A DNA stretch of 64,000 bases from Gemmata palustris (GTDB lineage: Bacteria > Planctomycetota > Planctomycetia > Gemmatales > Gemmataceae): the NCBI RefSeq assembly GCF_017939745.1, contig NZ_JAGKQQ010000001.1, forward strand, positions 7,207,299 through 7,271,298, given 5' to 3'. Both the position numbers and the translations under genes were made by a program. The notes below the pieces were generated by a model. That model did not search any database and was not told where the DNA came from. It saw only the letters and a list, made by a program, of their open reading frames with translations. Positions 61,957 through 64,000 of the stretch are shown in pieces. Position 1 is the first letter of the stretch, and each line of letters starts with the position of its first letter.

Positions 61957-64000
61957 GTTCCTTTCCGACCGACCAATTCTTGCGGCCCGATCTGGTAGTG
62001 TTCGACGGTCATCACCGGCTTCCACCCGAGCCGAGCCGGGTCGTTGATCGCGTGCAGCTCGGGCGTCGCGGCGCAGTTGAACACCGCGTACAACCAGTAG
62101 TCGCCCTTGAGCCGCTGGGCGGTGCGGTATTCGTTCTCGCTCAGCGCCACCACGCCCACACCCGCGCGGCCCTTCACCTCGATGAACCGCACCTCGAGGA
62201 AGGTCAGCGGGTCGTGTGGGTGCGGCCGCCGGCTGATCAAATCGAACCCGCGGTTCTCGCTCTCAACGCTCTCGACCACCCATCCGCGGGCCTGTTCGTG
62301 CTTAATCGCTTCGGCCACCGCGATCTTCTCGATCTCGTCGTCACGGACCATCGGCGCCAATTGTGGACTGGCGCGGTCGGGGTGCGGCAGGAGCGCAGCT
62401 CGGCCGATGTGGGTAATATCTGCGATCGTGCAGTGTCGTTCCAGTTCCAATTCGCGTTTCCGCGTGTCGCGCCGCGTGTTTAACTCGTCCAGATGAAGTT
62501 CTGCCTGAGCGATTAACCCGTCGAGACCCTGGACCGTTTGTCCCTCGATCTGCCGATTGAGGAACTCCCCGAGCTGATGCTGCTGGCGGTCGATGAGTGC
62601 GTTTAGGCTGATTTCGACGTGCTGCTCGACGCGCCCGACCTCGCGTGCCCGAGCATCCGCCGCGCCGGCCGCCCACGGCTTCAGAGCGTGCTCGTACAGG
62701 AACCGTTCGACCTGTTGGCGCTCCGGCACCACGAGGTTGGTCGGTGCGGTCGTGCCCTTCGGGCTTGGAGTTACGTCGTGAAGGATCGTCGGCTCGTGCA
62801 GTGCCATTATGCCGCCGGCCAACGTTTCGACCGCGAACAGCCGGCGGTGCAATGTGAACCCGCGCCCGTCCTTGACGGACGCCGCGAAGACATCCAGCAC
62901 GGCCGGGCGGTCACGGTGCAAGTCGAAGAACACGGCCCCGCGACGCAGGTGGTCCTCGACACGCGCCAAGATGTCGGTCCGCACCGCTTCAAACAGCGGG
63001 TGGCCGGGGGTGACCCACTCCGCGGCCGGGTCCGACGGCAGCACGGCCTTGTCAAATGCTACCTTGCCGTACTCGCGCCCGAGCTTACCAAACTTTGGCT
63101 CCTGGGCATCGCCGATCGCGAACAGGTTGCGGGGCGTCTTCCCGATCCGATACACGCGGCTGTTCGGCGCCGTGATTCTCGGCTGCACCCCGGATTCCGG
63201 CGCGGCCGCAATGAAGAACTGCTCGATCACCTCGGGCACCAGCCGCCGTTCCTTGGCTTCCGCGCTCTTGCCGACCACCGCGGAGAGATTCAGTTCCCGC
63301 TTCGCCAGCCCCTCCAGCGCGCTCTCGGTGATGGCCCGAAACCGGTCCGGGCTGACGTCCTTCACGATCCGGTCCTGGATCTTGTGCTCGTCCGTGAGCC
63401 GTGCGTACATGTCGCGGAACAGCTTCTCCAGGAGCGTCGAAGGGAACACCTCGCCGACCACGTCGAACACCTGATCGGTGCCGAGTTCGCGCCGAATTTC
63501 GCGGAGCCGGTCGAGCAGCTTGTGCAGCACCCGGCCCTCGCGCGTGTTCTGCGCGACGAAGTTGAACACGAGGCAGTCCTTTTCCTGTCCGTACCGGTGG
63601 ATGCGTCCCACGCGCTGTTCGAGCCGCACCGGGTTCCACGGGATGTCGAAGTTGATCATCAGCCAGCAGAACTGTAGGTTGATGCCTTCGCCCGCGGCCT
63701 CGGTCGCGACCAGCACCTGGGCCGACTCCTTGAACTCACGCTCGGCGTAGATCCGCGTGCCGACGGTGTCACGGTCGCCAATCTTCATCCCGCCGTGGAT
63801 CTGGGTGACGCTCAGCCCCCACTGGCGCAACTTGCCGAGAGGGCGCCCGTCGCGCCCATCGCCGACGAGATAATCGAGGGTGTCCTTGTGTTCGGTGAAC
63901 ACGAGCAGCCGCATCTTCGGGTCGGCGAACAGTCGGTGCTCGGTCAGCACCGAGCGGAGCTTGCTCAGTTTCGACTGCGTTTCGCGCGATTCGAGGCACT
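61953..64000 (-). CDS. SNF2/RapA-type helicase with C-terminal DUF3883 domain (partial)
   Basis: 682 codons are present; the N-terminal ATPase half lies beyond the right edge. The helicase C-terminal domain is visible: RLLVFTEHKDTLDYLVGDGR, LVATEAAGEGINLQFCWLMI (motif V) and EQRVGRIHRYGQEKD (motif VI, with both Arg fingers). A long helical region follows. The last 120 residues are a DUF3883/NOV_C-type domain (EVRFIEVKGRAGVGVVALSE, LKGDYWLYAVFNCA), often found on defence helicases. ATGA overlap with the HD gene shows it heads or precedes the same operon. Confidence 0.87.
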   Translation of the reverse strand, partial: CLESRETQSKLSKLRSVLTEHRLFADPKMRLLVFTEHKDTLDYLVGDGRDGRPLGKLRQWGLSVTQIHGGMKIGDRDTVGTRIYAEREFKESAQVLVATEAAGEGINLQFCWLMINFDIPWNPVRLEQRVGRIHRYGQEKDCLVFNFVAQNTREGRVLHKLLDRLREIRRELGTDQVFDVVGEVFPSTLLEKLFRDMYARLTDEHKIQDRIVKDVSPDRFRAITESALEGLAKRELNLSAVVGKSAEAKERRLVPEVIEQFFIAAAPESGVQPRITAPNSRVYRIGKTPRNLFAIGDAQEPKFGKLGREYGKVAFDKAVLPSDPAAEWVTPGHPLFEAVRTDILARVEDHLRRGAVFFDLHRDRPAVLDVFAASVKDGRGFTLHRRLFAVETLAGGIMALHEPTILHDVTPSPKGTTAPTNLVVPERQQVERFLYEHALKPWAAGAADARAREVGRVEQHVEISLNALIDRQQHQLGEFLNRQIEGQTVQGLDGLIAQAELHLDELNTRRDTRKRELELERHCTIADITHIGRAALLPHPDRASPQLAPMVRDDEIEKIAVAEAIKHEQARGWVVESVESENRGFDLISRRPHPHDPLTFLEVRFIEVKGRAGVGVVALSENEYRTAQRLKGDYWLYAVFNCAATPELHAINDPARLGWKPVMTVEHYQIGPQELVGRKGT

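Overview
The window reads as chromosome of a high-G+C planctomycete of the Gemmata group (Gemmataceae). The signs are prepilin-like proteins with a DUF1559 C-terminus, an exported protein with the N-terminal LSLEALDSR motif, tetrahydromethanopterin-type C1 genes, ECF sigma factor and Ser/Thr kinase pairs, and Uma2 proteins. A second sign is a Gemmata-style paralogous family that ends in RGCW-VDLVLGKE.

Layout. 1-5080: a type II secretion/pseudopilus set on the minus strand (E, F, G, H-like, I-like). 5271-10892: a Uma2 protein, QueG, a MoxR-like AAA ATPase, and two genes resembling methanopterin-cofactor biosynthesis (MfnE-like kinase, MfnF-like). QueG and the MfnE-like gene both carry a nearly identical palindromic repeat inserted in frame. 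11018-20649: a long Hsp70, an FHA-GAF histidine kinase, a GNAT acetyltransferase, a PfkB sugar kinase, an enoyl-CoA hydratase with a split AtuA pair, and tRNA-Ser(TGA). Two long inverted repeats (30-bp and 38-bp arms) lie among them. 21102-31779: a DUF1559 protein, a gene relic, a lipoprotein, a tightly coupled SPFH protein plus retron-like reverse transcriptase behind a hairpin-rich leader, an ECF sigma/kinase pair, and a PAS hybrid kinase. 32094-33156: an insertion sequence. 33707-51711: mixed housekeeping and accessory genes, including an ECF sigma-DUF1559 fusion, an EF-Tu domain-III-like protein, a KaiC-hybrid kinase pair, MarC, an esterase, a PadR regulator with a candidate operator, and a cyclophilin lipoprotein.

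52840 to the right edge: a detached 3' half of a CAT-anticodon tRNA marks one end of an integrated element. Its orientation puts the element to the right, exactly where a minus-strand defence operon lies (SNF2-type helicase with DUF3883, HD hydrolase, YwgA-like protein, DUF1156 methyltransferase, a possible nuclease, DUF499 ATPase, and a small frameshifted gene). The core matches the DUF499/DUF1156/helicase anti-phage clusters. The HD and YwgA-like genes are additions, and the methyltransferase gene contains an A+T-richer central block.

The best candidates for something undescribed are the SPFH + reverse transcriptase pair (23277-25538) and the variant defence operon on the tRNA-borne island (52840-64000). 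All assignments come from reading the sequence by eye; no database search was run.
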